From the NCBI GenBank assembly GCA_963773195.1, contig CAVZAE010000005.1, forward strand, positions 124,001 to 188,000: a stretch of 64,000 nucleotides of DNA, in the 5' to 3' direction. Of the stretch, positions 27,260 to 38,500 are shown piece by piece. The stretch comes from CAIWHR01 sp963773195. Lineage in GTDB: Bacteria > Pseudomonadota > Gammaproteobacteria > Burkholderiales > Casimicrobiaceae. Made by a program: the position numbers and the translations under genes. The first letter of the stretch is position 1; each line of letters begins with the position of its first letter. The notes beneath the pieces were generated by a model that saw only the letters and a list, made by a program, of their open reading frames with translations, was not told where the DNA came from and made no database searches.

Positions 27260-27323
27260 CAGCCGTTGCAAGAGTTCGTGGCGGCTAGTTACGTTTGCCC
27301 GGTGAATTCGACACGCGGCAAGC

Positions 27324-27358
27324 GCGCGTTAAGCGGCGGCGGCGCCGCTTCAACGCGC
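27324..27358 (-). terminator. Strong stem-loop between binding-protein and permease genes
   Basis: GCGCGTTAAGCGGCG pairs with the near-perfect complement CGCCGCTTCAACGCGC across a short GC loop, about 15 bp with one bulge. There is no U-tract. It lies just downstream of the binding-protein stop and upstream of the first permease, where ABC operons often use a hairpin to stabilise binding-protein mRNA and reduce permease expression. Confidence 0.6.
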
Positions 27359-27424
27359 GGATAGTGCGTCGTTCCCGTGTTGATGGAGCAAGACTCGCCA
27401 CCGACGGCAGGGACGCCGCAACTA

Positions 27425-28748
27425 TCAGACCTTGTAGTAGCGCTCCGCCCGCTTCTGCGCCCGCTCCGCCGCTTCCTTTGGCGTCTTCGAGCCCGATGCC
27501 GCCTCGGCGACCATGTTGACGACGATGAAATCCGCCAGCGCGCCGGCCGACGCATAGCCCATCTTGCCCGCATAGCCCGACGGAATCATGTTGACCATCG
27601 AGTTGCGGTATGGCGTGTGCTTCGGATCGGAGGTCCAGATCGGGTTCTTCTCGTAATACTTGAGCGCTGGCGTGACGTAACCGATGGATGCCTGCACTCC
27701 ACGGGTCCAGTTGCTCGGGTTCCATCATGAAGCGCAAGAACTCCTTCGCCGCCTTCGGATATTTCGTGTACTTGAAGATCATCTGGTTGAAGAAGAGCTG
27801 GAACTCGGTCGGCCGGCCCACGGGCCCGATCGGCATGTTGGCGTGGTAGATGTCGGCGGCCATCTCCTTGACCTTGGGATCGGTCGAGTTCTTCGCCGCG
27901 TAGTAGATCGAGATGCCGTTGTTCGTCACGAATAGCTGACCGTCGAGGAACGCCTTGTTGTTGTTGGGGTCGAGCCACGACAGCGTGCCCGGTACGAACG
28001 TCCCGTAGAGCTCCTTGGCGTACTCGAGCGCCTTGAGCGTCTCTGGACTGTCGATGACGACCTTGTTGTCCTTGTCGACGAGCTTGCCGCCGAAAGCCCA
28101 CATGAGCCACTGGCACCACGTGTTGGCGTCACCGGTCGCGTTGCCCAGCGCCATACCCGCGGGCGTGCCCTTCTCCTTGAGCGCCTTGCACATCCGAAGG
28201 AAGCCGTCGGTGTCCTTAGGGAAACTGTCGAAGCCGGCCGCCTTGAGGGCGCTCTCGCGGTAGACCATGCAGACACCGGCGACCCCGAGCGGGACGCCGA
28301 TCCACTTCTTGCCGTCGGGCCGCAGGTACGGATCGCAGACCGGGTACCAGCCACCGAGCTTGTTGCCCAGGTACGTGCAGACGTCGGTGACGTCGACTAG
28401 CTTATCCGGGTAGAGATTCGCGTCGTCGTTGGTCGACAGGATGATGTCGGGTCCCGCACCGGTGTTGGCCGCTACCGCCGCCTTCGGGCGCACGTCCTCC
28501 CACCCCTCGTTGTCGACGCGCACATCGATGCCGTACTTGTCCTGGAACGCCTTGACGTTGACCATGTACCGGTCGATGTCGCCCTGGACGAAACGGCTCC
28601 AGCGCAGCACGCGCAGCTTCGCGCCTTTTTCGGGCGAGTTGCTCCACTGCGCGTTCGCATCCTTGATCCAGATGAACGGGCCAACCGCGGCGCTTGCCGC
28701 CACGGCGGCCGACGACTGCAGGAACTTCCGACGCTTGAATGTGCTCAT
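27425..28748 (-). CDS. Sugar ABC transporter substrate-binding protein (one insertion)
   Basis: About 440-residue MalE-type binding protein. It has an N-terminal twin-arginine-like leader (KRRKFLQSSAAV) ending at 'DANAQ', then 'LRWSRFVQGDIDRY' and 'AANTGAGPDIILSTNDDA'. One extra base near 27700 shifts the last 90 residues; removing it joins 'EPEQLDPW' to 'QASIGYVTPALKYYEKNP'. A GGAG site precedes the ATG at 28748. The sugar is not evident from sequence. Confidence 0.82.
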
Positions 28749-28804
28749 GCTCCACTCCTCCGATGATGGGCCTTCGATCGTGCTTAGCGTGCCCGTTGGA
28801 CCTC

Positions 28805-29866
28805 TCAGGCGACGAGCCGTTTGCCGCTCGCCGCGTCGAAGACATGCGCCCGCGCCAGATCGGGCGCGAGATGGATACGATCGCCAGGGCGGCAATCGGT
28901 GCGGTCCTTGATCGTCGCCGTGACGTTCCGGCCGTCGAAGCGGCAGTAGAGCTGCGTGTCGGCGCCCGTCGGCTCGACGACGACGACCTCGACCGGCAGG
29001 CCGGCCGCGGCGAGCGAGCAGTGCTCGGGACGAATCCCGTAGAGCACCTCCTGGCCATCCTCCGCGCGCGCACCCGCAGGCAGCGGGAGCGCGGTCTCAT
29101 CACCGAACGCGACGCGGCCTGTGCCACCCACGACGCCCGGCAGCATGTTCATCGCAGGGGAGCCGATGAAGCCGGCGACAAACGTGTTGGCCGGCCGATC
29201 ATAGAGCGTGAGCGGATCGCCCAATTGCTCGACGATGCCGTCGCGCATGACGACGATCCGGTCGGCCATCGTCATCGCCTCGATCTGGTCGTGCGTCACG
29301 TAGATCGACGTCGTCTTGAGCCGCTGGTGGAGCCACTTGATCTCGGTCCGCATCTGCACCCGGAGCTTCGCGTCGAGGTTCGACAACGGCTCGTCGAACA
29401 GGAACACCTGCGGATCGCGGACGATCGCGCGGCCCATCGCAACGCGCTGCCGCTGCCCGCCCGAAAGCTGCCTCGGATAGCGGTCGAGGTACGGCTCGAG
29501 CCCGAGGATGCCGGCGGCCTTGGCCACTTTCTGCTCGATCTCGGCCTTCGGCATCTTCGCGAGCGTAAGCGCGAAGCACATGTTGTTGCGCACTGTCATG
29601 TGCGGGTAGAGCGCGTAATTCTGGAACACCATCGCGATGTCGCGCTCCTTCGGCGGCACGCGATTGACGACCTTGCCGCCGATGGCGATCTCACCCTCGG
29701 AGATCTCCTCGAGGCCCGCGATCATCCGCAGGAGCGTCGACTTGCCGCACCCCGACGGTCCGACGAGCACGCAGAATTCGCCGTCGGCGATCGCGATGTC
29801 GACGCCGCGGATCACGTGCGTCGAGCCGAAATGCTTGTGTACCGCGCGGATGTCGACGCCGGCCAT
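28805..29866 (-). CDS. ABC transporter ATP-binding protein, MalK/UgpC type
   Basis: 353-residue ATPase of a CUT1-type importer. Walker A 'VGPSGCGKSTLLRM', signature 'QLSGGQRQRVAMGRA', Walker B 'VFLFDEPLSNLD' and the H-loop 'YVTHDQIEAM' are all intact. The C-terminal OB-like domain (TOBE) has 'YGIRPEHCSLA', as in UgpC/MsmK. It lies between the hydroxyacid dehydrogenase and the binding-protein gene on the same strand. Confidence 0.93.
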   Translation of the reverse strand: MAGVDIRAVHKHFGSTHVIRGVDIAIADGEFCVLVGPSGCGKSTLLRMIAGLEEISEGEIAIGGKVVNRVPPKERDIAMVFQNYALYPHMTVRNNMCFALTLAKMPKAEIEQKVAKAAGILGLEPYLDRYPRQLSGGQRQRVAMGRAIVRDPQVFLFDEPLSNLDAKLRVQMRTEIKWLHQRLKTTSIYVTHDQIEAMTMADRIVVMRDGIVEQLGDPLTLYDRPANTFVAGFIGSPAMNMLPGVVGGTGRVAFGDETALPLPAGARAEDGQEVLYGIRPEHCSLAAAGLPVEVVVVEPTGADTQLYCRFDGRNVTATIKDRTDCRPGDRIHLAPDLARAHVFDAASGKRLVA

Positions 29867-29881
29867 GGCTCCAGGTTCCCG

Positions 29882-30847
29882 CTACGGCTTCCGCGTGCCG
29901 GCGACGACGACATAGTCGGGCCGGCCCGTCGTGAGCCAGGTGACGATATTCTGCGCCGCCTTGCGCCTGAGCTCGCGCTCGGACTCGACCGAATAGAACG
30001 CCGCATGGGGCGTCAGGATCACGCGCGGATGGCCGACGAGCTTCGACCCGGCGGGCACGGGTTCCTCCGGCAGCACGTCGAGCGCGAGGCCACCGAGCGT
30101 GCCCCGGTCGAGCGCGGCAAGGGCGGCATCGACGTCGACGACCGCGCCGCGCGCCGTGTTGACGAGAACGCCACCCGGTTTCATCGCGGCCAGCACCTTC
30201 GCATCGATCATGCCGCGCGTCTCGGCGGTCAGCGGCACGTGCAGCGATACGACGTCACTCCGCGCGAACACATCGGTCAGGCTGGCGCGGGCCACGTACG
30301 CCGGAAAGTCGCCGTCGATGAGGTATGGGTCGCACGCGATCACCCGTCCGAAGACGTTGCGCGAAACGTGTGCCATCCGCTTGCCGATGCGCCCGAGGCC
30401 CACGATGCCGAGCGTCATGTCGGCTGCGCGATGCAGCTCTCCGGACGAGAGATAGTGCCAGCGTCCGGCGCGGACGTCGCGGTCGTAGGCGACGACGTTG
30501 CGTATCGACGCGAGGGCGAGCGCAAGTGCGTGCGTCGCCACTTCGCCCACGCCGTAGTCGGGCGAATTGGCGACCCAGACGCCGTGCTTGGCGCAGGCGG
30601 CAGTGTCGACCGTATCGAAGCCCGCGCCGAGCCGGCTCACGATGCCGAGCGCGGGCAGTGCCGCAACGACTCGTTCGGAGATCGGCGCGTACTGGAGCAG
30701 GATCCCGGCGCACCCGCGGGCCGCCGCGATCACGTCGTCCTCGGTCTTGCACTGCGCGGTCGCGAGCTCGGCACCGACCGTCGCGAACAGGCCGCGCTCG
30801 AGCTCGACGTCGGGGAACTCGTTGTCGGAGAAGAGGACTCGGGACAT
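29882..30847 (-). CDS. D-2-hydroxyacid dehydrogenase (CtBP/SerA-like)
   Basis: 321-residue NAD-dependent dehydrogenase. The Rossmann motif is 'LGIVGLGRIGKRMAHV', catalytic Arg is in 'VNTARGAVVDVDAAL', Glu in 'DVLPEEPVP' and His in 'LTPHAAFYS'. It closely resembles C-terminal-binding-protein-like dehydrogenases, whose substrates are often unknown sugar acids or hydroxyacids. It lies 15 bp before the ABC ATPase gene on the same strand, so it probably acts on the imported compound or a derivative. I chose the ATG at 30847. Confidence 0.87.
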   Translation of the reverse strand: MSRVLFSDNEFPDVELERGLFATVGAELATAQCKTEDDVIAAARGCAGILLQYAPISERVVAALPALGIVSRLGAGFDTVDTAACAKHGVWVANSPDYGVGEVATHALALALASIRNVVAYDRDVRAGRWHYLSSGELHRAADMTLGIVGLGRIGKRMAHVSRNVFGRVIACDPYLIDGDFPAYVARASLTDVFARSDVVSLHVPLTAETRGMIDAKVLAAMKPGGVLVNTARGAVVDVDAALAALDRGTLGGLALDVLPEEPVPAGSKLVGHPRVILTPHAAFYSVESERELRRKAAQNIVTWLTTGRPDYVVVAGTRKP

Positions 30848-30956
30848 GAAGCGGGCGGCCGCGCTCGACGGACTTCGCGCCGCGCAAAGGTACGTTCCCG
30901 ACTCGAATTGGTCAAGCGGCCTGACCGGTTGTCGCATCGTCGCGCCACCCCGCCGC

Positions 30957-30962
30957 TATAAT
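30957..30962 (+). promoter_or_regulatory. Consensus -10 box upstream of the MetE-like gene
   Basis: A perfect TATAAT lies 33 bp before the ATG at 30996, in a GC-rich context where it is unlikely by chance. No good -35 sits 16-18 bp upstream, so an activator or an extended -10 may be needed. Confidence 0.4.
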
Positions 30963-30995
30963 CGCCCGTCCGCTCCACGAGCTTCCCTCCACGCC

Positions 30996-32188
30996 ATGGC
31001 CCAGATCCTTTCCACGACGATCGCCGGCAGCCTGCCCAAGCCCGCCTGGCTTGCCGACCCCGGCGTGCTGTGGGCGCCGTGGCGCCTCGACGGCGACGCC
31101 CTGACCGAGGGCCAGCGCGATGCCGTCCGGCTCGTGCTGCGCGACCAGGAACGTGCCGGCATCGACATCGTCTCCGACGGCGAGCAGACGCGGCGGCACT
31201 TCGTCACGACGTTCATCGAGGCACTCGACGGCGTCGACTTCCAGCACAAGAAAACCGTCCGGATCCGCAACCGCTACGACGCCGACGTCCCCGTCGTGAC
31301 GGGACCGGTCGCGCGCCGGCATCCGGTGTTCCGGGAGGGGGCAGCTTCCTTCGCGCGGCGACGGACCGCAGGACCAAGTTCACGTTGCCCGGACCGATGA
31401 CGATGGTCGATACGCTCTACGACGCTCACTATGGAAGTCGCGAGAAGCTCGCGTGGGCGTTCGCGGAGATCCTGAACGAGGAGGCGCGCGGCATCGCCGA
31501 GGCGGGCATCGACGTGATCCAGTTCGACGAGCCCGCGTTCAACGTCTATTTCGACGAGGTGCGCGACTGGGGCATCGCGACGCTCGAGCGCGCTGCGAAG
31601 GGGCTCGACTGCACGACGGCGGTCCACATCTGTTACGGCTACGGCATCAAGGCGAACGTGGATTGGAAGAAGACGCTCGGATCGGAATGGCGCCAGTACG
31701 AGCAGACGTTTCCGCTGCTCGCGCGCTCGACGATCGGCCAGGTGTCGCTCGAATGCGCGAATTCGCACGTGCCGATCGAGCTCCTCGGCCTGCTCCAGGG
31801 CAAGGACGTGCTCGTCGGCGCGGTCGACGTCGCAACCGACCGGGTCGAGACTCCCGAGGACGTCGCCGCGACGATCCGAGAGGCGATGCGGTACGTCCCG
31901 GCCGCGCGGCTCTACCCGTGCACCAATTGCGGGATGGTGCCGCTCGCCCGCGACGTTGCCAGGGCCAAGCTCGAGGCGCTTGGCGCCGGCGCGGCGCTGG
32001 TCCGGGCGGAGCTCCCCGGCCCATTGAGCGGGGGCGCCGTCCGCCGCCGCCCGGCCCCGGGGCTGCCGTCCTTCCCCGAGTGTCGCTGGCGCTTGCGGCC
32101 GTTCCCCTGTATCCTCCCGGCCGTGTTTTTGTTTCAAGGCAGCACGTCCGCTCACGCGATCGCGTTGCAGCTGCAGTACTCCCCTTGA
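30996..32188 (+). CDS. MetE-like (cobalamin-independent methionine synthase family) protein, frameshifted
   Basis: Resembles the C-terminal catalytic domain of MetE but stands alone, about 350 residues. It has 'TTIAGSLPKPAWL', the substrate loop 'FTLPGPMTMVDTLYD', 'VIQFDEPAFNVYF' and the zinc ligands in 'VHICYGYG' and 'YPCTNCGMVPL'. A G-run (31337-31341) appears to lack one G; adding it joins 'HPVFREG' to 'GSFLRAATDRRTKF'. The C terminus after about 32010 looks non-conserved, so the true stop may be earlier. Such stand-alone proteins may methylate acceptors other than homocysteine. Confidence 0.78.
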
Positions 32189-32200
32189 GATCGAAAACAT

Positions 32201-32248
32201 GGGCCGATTCGGCCCGACAATATTATTTTTTCTTGAGGAATTGCAGAA
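32201..32248 (+). promoter_or_regulatory. cspA leader: hairpin plus T-rich tract
   Basis: GGGCC(GATTC)GGCCC (32201-32215) is followed by an AT-rich stretch with a run of six T, then a TTGAGGAA ribosome site and the cspA ATG. It looks like an intrinsic terminator placed in a leader. It may be the true terminator of the preceding gene or a cold-responsive structure of the cspA mRNA. Confidence 0.45.
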
Positions 32249-32452
32249 ATGGCAACTGGAACGGTGAAGTGGTTCAACGACGCGAAGGGCTACGGCTTCA
32301 TTACGCCTGACGGCGGAGGCGAGGACCTGTTCGCGCACTTCTCGGCGATCAACATGCCGGGCTTCAAGACGCTGAAGGAAGGTCAAAAAGTCAGCTTCGA
32401 AGTGACGCAAGGCCCGAAGGGCAAGCAGGCGAGCAACATCCAAGCGGCGTAG
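32249..32452 (+). CDS. cspA: Cold-shock protein CspA family
   Basis: 67-residue cold-shock domain. RNP1 is 'KGYGFITPD' and RNP2 'DLFAHFSAI'. It binds single-stranded RNA and acts as a chaperone and antiterminator. A GAGGAA site precedes it and a strong terminator follows, so it is monocistronic. Confidence 0.96.
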   Translation: MATGTVKWFNDAKGYGFITPDGGGEDLFAHFSAINMPGFKTLKEGQKVSFEVTQGPKGKQASNIQAA

Positions 32453-32482
32453 CACCGCCACCAGGGGATCCGTCACCAAGAG

Positions 32483-32510
32483 AAAGGCCGGGCGCTGCCC
32501 GGCCTTTTTT
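32483..32510. terminator. Bidirectional Rho-independent terminator after cspA
   Basis: AAAGGCCGGGC and GCCCGGCCTTT form an 11-bp stem with a GCT loop, followed by six T on the plus strand. It also lies 15 bp beyond the stop of the convergent giant surface protein, with a weaker U-tract in that direction, so it can serve both. Confidence 0.9.
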
Positions 32511-32525
32511 CATCCCGAAGCTGGC

Positions 32526-35500
32526 CTACCGGGTGCGCGCGAAACGCATTCCGAGAACGGCAAGCACGAGGAAGGCAAGCGCGAGCGCCCAGGGCGCATT
32601 GACCGGGATTTGCGTCGCGACGGCGCCGGACACGTTCGTCGTGGCGGAGCTCGACGAATTCCCTGGCGTTGGATCGCCCACGCCAGCCGGTGGCACCACG
32701 GTCGCCACGTTGGTGAGCGCGCCCGACGTCGATCCGGACAGGGTCCCCGTGATCGTGATCACGACGCTGCCACCGACCGGCAGGTTGGCCACGACGCCGG
32801 TCACGGTGTTGCCGACGACCGTCACGGCGCCGCAGGCGGCACCGCCCGCCGCGCCGCCGCAGAAGGCCGCGATGCCGGCGATCGCACCCGGAACGTTGTC
32901 GTTGAAGGTCGCGCCGTTCGCGCTGCTCGGTCCGGCATTCGAAATCGCGAGCGTGTAGGTGATCGCGCCGCCGGCGACCAGCGTCGCGGGGCCGGTCTTG
33001 ACCATCACGAGGTCGGCGACTGCTGCGAGCGCGTCGCTGTCGGAGGCGCTGACGGGACCCGGAGCCGCCGGGTCGCTGACCGTCACCGTATTCACGAGCG
33101 GGTTCGTGGTCATCCCGGCCGCGAACGCGACGGGTACCGTGAACGTGAGCTGATTGCCTGCGCCCGCGGCGATCGTGGCGCCGGTCGCACCGAAGCTGGT
33201 CGAACCCGCCGCCCCTGTCACGGTCCCGCAGCTCGCCGTTCCGGCCGCCCCGCACGTGACGTTGGCGGCAACGGTGACGCCCGCGGGCAGCGCGTCGGTC
33301 ACGGTGACGTTGGCCGCGCTGCTCGGGCCGCCATTCGTGACGACGATCGTGTACGTCGCGGTGCCGCCTGGCGTGTACGTCGCACTGCCATCGGTCTTCG
33401 TCACGCCGAGCCCAATCGCGGGGACGAGCGCATCGCTGTCGCTGCCGCTCGCCGATGCGCCGCTCGCGACGTCGGTCGCCGTCGCGGTGTTGACGAGCGG
33501 ATTCGTGCTCATCGCGGGCGCGAACGCGACTGGTGCGGTGAAGACCAGCGCATTCGCGGCACCCGCGACGACGGTCGCGCCCGTTGCGCCGAAGCTCGTC
33601 TGGCCCGCGGTGCCGATCACGATGCCGCAGCCCGAGGCGCCGCTGGCCACGCACGTCGCGTTCGCACCCAAGGTCACACCCGCCGGCAGCGGATCGGCAA
33701 CCGTGACGTTGACGGCGTCCGACACGCCCGTGTTCGTCACTGTCACCGTGTAGACCGCGGTGCCGCCCGGTGTGTACGTGGCGGCGCCGTCGGTCTTGGT
33801 GAGCGCAAGCGAGACGTTCGAGGCAAGTGCGTCGCTGTCAGTGCCGAAGGCCGCGAAGCCCGTCGGGGCGTCGGTGGCGGCCACCATGTTGACGAGCGGA
33901 TTTGCCGTCAAGCCCGCGGCGAATGCGACAGGCACCGTAAAGACGAGCGTGTTGCCCGGACCCGCGTCGACGCGCGCGCCCGTCGCACCGAAGCTGGTCT
34001 GCCCCACGGTCCCGGTCACGGTGCCGCAGCTCGACGTGCCACTCGCGACGCACGTCGCGTTCGCGGTCAGCGTGACGCCCGGCGGGAAGGGATCGTTGAC
34101 CGTCACATCCAATGCATCGGACGGGCCGCTGTTGGCAATCGTCACGGTATATGTCGCAGTGCCGCCCGGCGTGTACACGGCGCTGCCGTCGGTCTTGGTC
34201 ACCGTGAGCACGAGCGTCGCGAGCAGCGTGTCGCTGTCCGAGCCGTTGGCCGTGATCCCGCTGGCAAGATCGGTCGCCGTCGCCGTGTTGATCAGCGGAT
34301 CCGTCGTCATGCCGGCGGCGAATGCGACGGGCACGGTGAACACGATCGCGTTGCCGGCGCCCGCGTCGACGCGCGCCGCCGTCGCACCGAAGCTGGGCTG
34401 ACCCGTCACCCCCGTCACCGTGCCGCAGCTCGACGTGCCGGTGGCGACGCACGTCGCGGTCGCCGAAAGCGCGACGCCAACGGGCAATGCGTCAGCCACC
34501 GTGACGTTGACGGCGTCCGACAGGCCGGTGTTCGTCACGGTCACCGTGTAGGTCGCAGTCCCGCCCGGCGTATACGTTGCGCTGCCGTCGGTCTTGACGA
34601 CGCCGAGCGTAACGACCGCGGACAGCGCGTCGCTGTCGCTGGCGCTGGCCGTGTTGCCGCTCGCGAGATCGGTCGCATCGGCGGTGTTGATCAGCGGATC
34701 CGCCGTCATGCCGGCGGCGAACGCCACCGGCACCGTGAACACGAGCGTGTTCGCGCCGCCGGCATCGACCCGCGCGGCCGTCGCGCCGAAGCTCGTCTGG
34801 CCGGTCGTCCCCGTCACCGTGCCGCAGCTCGACGTGCCGTTGGCGACACAGGTCGCGTTCGCGGAGAGCGTGACGCCCGCCGGAACGGCATCGGCGACCG
34901 TGACGTTGAGCGCGTCCGACAGCCCGGTGTTCGCCACCGTGACCGTGTACGTCGCCGTGCCTCCTGGCGTGTAGGTCGCGCTGCCGTCGGTCTTGGTCAC
35001 GGCCAGCGTCACATTCGTGGAGAGAGCGTCGCTGTCGCTGCCGCTCGCAGTGGCTCCGGTCGGCGCGTCGGTCGCCGTCGCCGTGTTGACCAGCGGATTC
35101 GCCGACATGCCCGGCGCGAACGCGACCGGAAGCGTGAAGACGATCGTGTTGGCGCCGCCGGCATCGACACGGGCCCCCGTCGTGCCGAAGCTCGTCTGAC
35201 CCGTCGTGCCGGTCACGGTGCCGCAGCTCGACGTCCCGTTCGCGACGCAGCTCGCGTTCGCCGCGAGCGTCACGCCGGCGGGCAGCGCGTCGGCAACGGT
35301 CACGCCGAGCGCATCGGTCAGGCCGGTGTTCGCTACGGTAACGATGTAGGTCGCGGTGCCGCCCGGGGTGTACGTCGTAGCGCCGTCGTCCTTGCTGACG
35401 GCGAGCGTGACGGCGGCGTCGCGCGTGTCGCTGTCCGAACCGGTCGCGCTACTGCCCGGGCCCGACGCCGCCACGTCCGTCACCGTTGCCGCGTTGACGA

Positions 35501-38500
35501 GCGGATCGGTGGTGAGACTCGACACGAACGCCACGGGCACGGTGAAGACGAGCTTGTCGGCGGCCGCCGCGCCGAGCGTCGCACCCGTCGTCCCGAAGCT
35601 CGTCTGGCCGGTGGTTCCCGTGACCGCGCCGCAGCCCGCCGCGCCGCTCGCCACGCAGCGTCGCGTTCGCCGACAGCGTGACACCGGCCGGCAGCGCGTC
35701 GGTCAGGGTCACGTTCGCGGCCCCGGAAGGCCCGCCGTTCGTCACGGTGATCGTGTAGGTCGCCGTGCCCCCCGGCGTGTACGTTGCGCTGCCGTCGGTC
35801 TTGACGACCGCGAGCGACACCTGTGCATTGAGCGCATCGCTATCCGTCGCCGAGTTGTTGCCGGGGTTCGGATCGGTGACACCGCCAGGTGCGGTGACGA
35901 TCGCCGTGTTCAGCAGCGTTCCGGTCGCTGTTGGCGAGAGCGTCGCCGTGAGCGTGAACGTCGCCGTCCCGCCGAGCGGGAGATTCACGGAGGCATTGAT
36001 GTTGCCGCTCCCCGAGGCCGGACAGGTGCCGCCGCCTGCGCCGACACAAGTCCACGTGGCGCCGGTGAGCGTCGCCGGCAGGATGTCGCTCACCGTTGCG
36101 GCCGTCACTGCGCTCGGGCCGGCGTTCGACGCGACGATGGTGTAGGTCACCGGATTGCCCGGAATCGCGGTCGCCGAGCCATCGGTCTTGGTAATCGACA
36201 GATCCGCGGTCGGGTCGATCGTGTCGGTGTCGGTCGCCGAGTTGTTGCCAGGATTCGGATCCGTGACGCCCGCCGGCGCGGCAATCGTCGCCGTGTTGCT
36301 GAGCGTGCCCGTCGCCGACGCCGACAGCGTCGCCGTGAGCGTGAACGTCGCCGTCCCGCCAACCGGGAGATTCACGGAGGCATTGATGTTGCCGCTGCCC
36401 GAGGCCGGACAGGTGCCGCCGCCTGCGCCGACGCAAGTCCACGTGGCGCCGGTCAGCGCTACCGGGAGCGTATCGGCCACCGTCGCCCCCGTCACCGCGC
36501 TCGGTCCCGCGCTCGACGCGACAATCGTGTAGGTGACCGGTGTCCCCGGCACCGCAGTCGCCGAGCCGTCAGTCTTGGTGATGGCCAGGTCCGCGGTCGG
36601 ACTGATCGTGTCGCGTGTCGGTCGCGGAATTGTTGCCGGGATTCGGATCGGTGACCCCGGCAGGCGGAGCGACGGCCGCCGTGTTGACGAGCGTGCCGGT
36701 CGCGCTTGCCGACAACGTCGCGCTCAGCGTGTAGGTGACACTCGCTCCCGACGGCAGATTCACGGTGTCGGCGATGTTGCCGGCGCCGGACGCCGTGCAC
36801 GTGCCGCCAAGCGCGCCGACGCAGGTCCACGTGGCGCCGGTCAGCGTCGCGGGCAACGCATCGGTCACCGTCGCGCCGGTCGCCCCGCTCGGCCCGAGGT
36901 TCGACACGACGATCGTGTAGGTGACCGCTGTCCCCGGCACCGCAGTCGCGGAGCCGTCCGTCTTGGTGATGGCCAGGTCCGCCGTCGGACTGATCGTGTC
37001 GCTGTCGGTCGCGGAATTGTTGGCGGGATTGGGGTCCGTGACGCCGGCGGGGACTGCGACCGTCGCCGTGTTGGTCAGCGTGCCCGTCGCCGACGCCGAC
37101 AGTGTCGTCGTGACCGTGAACGTCGCTGCGGCGCCCACCGGCAGATTGACCGACGCGCCGATGTTGCCGCTACCCGTCGCGGGACACGTGCCACCGCCCG
37201 ATCCGACGCAGGTCCATGCGACACCCGTCAGTGCGGCCGGCAGGGTGTCGGTGACCGTCGCTCCGGTGACCGCGCTCGGTCCGGCGTTCGATGCAACGAT
37301 GGTGTAGGTGACGCCGGTCCCCGGCGTCACCGAGGTCACGCCATCCGTCTTGGTAATCGAAAGATCGGCCGTCGGAATGATCGCGTCCGCGTCGGTCGCG
37401 GAATTGTTGGCGGGATTCGGATCGGTGACACCGGCGGGCGCGGCGATCGTCGCGGTGTTCACGAGCGTTCCCGTCGCCGCGGCCGAAAGCGCGGCGGTCA
37501 GCGTGAAGGTCACCGCCGCGCCGACCGGCAGGCTGACCGAGGCGTTGATGTTCCCCACGCCCGACGCAGGACACGCACCTCCGCCGACGCCGACACAGGT
37601 CCAGCTCGCGCCAATTAGGACCGCCGGCAACACGTCGACGACAGTGGCGCCGCTCGCGTTGCTGGGGCCGGCGTTGCTCGCGACGATGGTGTAGGTGACT
37701 GGCGTTCCCGGCACCGCCGTCGCGGTGCCATCGGTCTTGGCGATCGCGAGGTCGGCGGTCGGCACCAGCGTGTCCGTGTCGGTCGCCGAATTGTTCGCCG
37801 GATTCGGATCGGTGACACCTGCCGGCGTCGCGATCGTCGCGGTGTTGCTGAGCGTGCCGACTGCCGCCGCCGAGACCATGCCGGTCACCGTGAACGTCGC
37901 CGTGCCTCCGGGCGGAAGGTTGACGCCCGCTGCGATATTGCCCGACCCCGACGCCGGGCACGCGCCGCCGCCGCCGCCCACGCACGTCCACGTCGCGCCG
38001 AGGATCGCCGCGGGTAGCGTGTCGGCGACCGTCGCACCGACCACGCTGCTCGGCCCGGCGTTGCTCGCGACGATCGTGTACGTGATGCCCGATCCCGGCG
38101 CGATCGCCACGACGCCGTCCGTCTTGGTGATCGCGAGATCGGCCACCGATGTGAGCGTGTCCGTGTCGGTGGCCGTATTGTTGCCGGTGTTCGGATCGAC
38201 GACGGTCGCCGGGGCCGTCACGGTCGCCGTGTTCGAGATCGTTCCGGTGGCACCCGGTGCGATGGCGGCCGTCACCGTGTACGTCACACTGCCACCGTTC
38301 AGGAGCGTGACCAGCTCGTTGAGCGGACCGCTCCCGCTCGCAGCGCCGCAGGCCGACCCCGCCGAGGCGACGCACGACCAGCCTGTGAACGTGACGCCGG
38401 CCGGCGGAGTGTCGGTGACGCTCGCGCCGGCGACCGCGTTCGGTCCGAGATTGCTGGCGACGATCGTGTAGGTCGTGTTGGTGCCCGGCGTGACGGTCGC

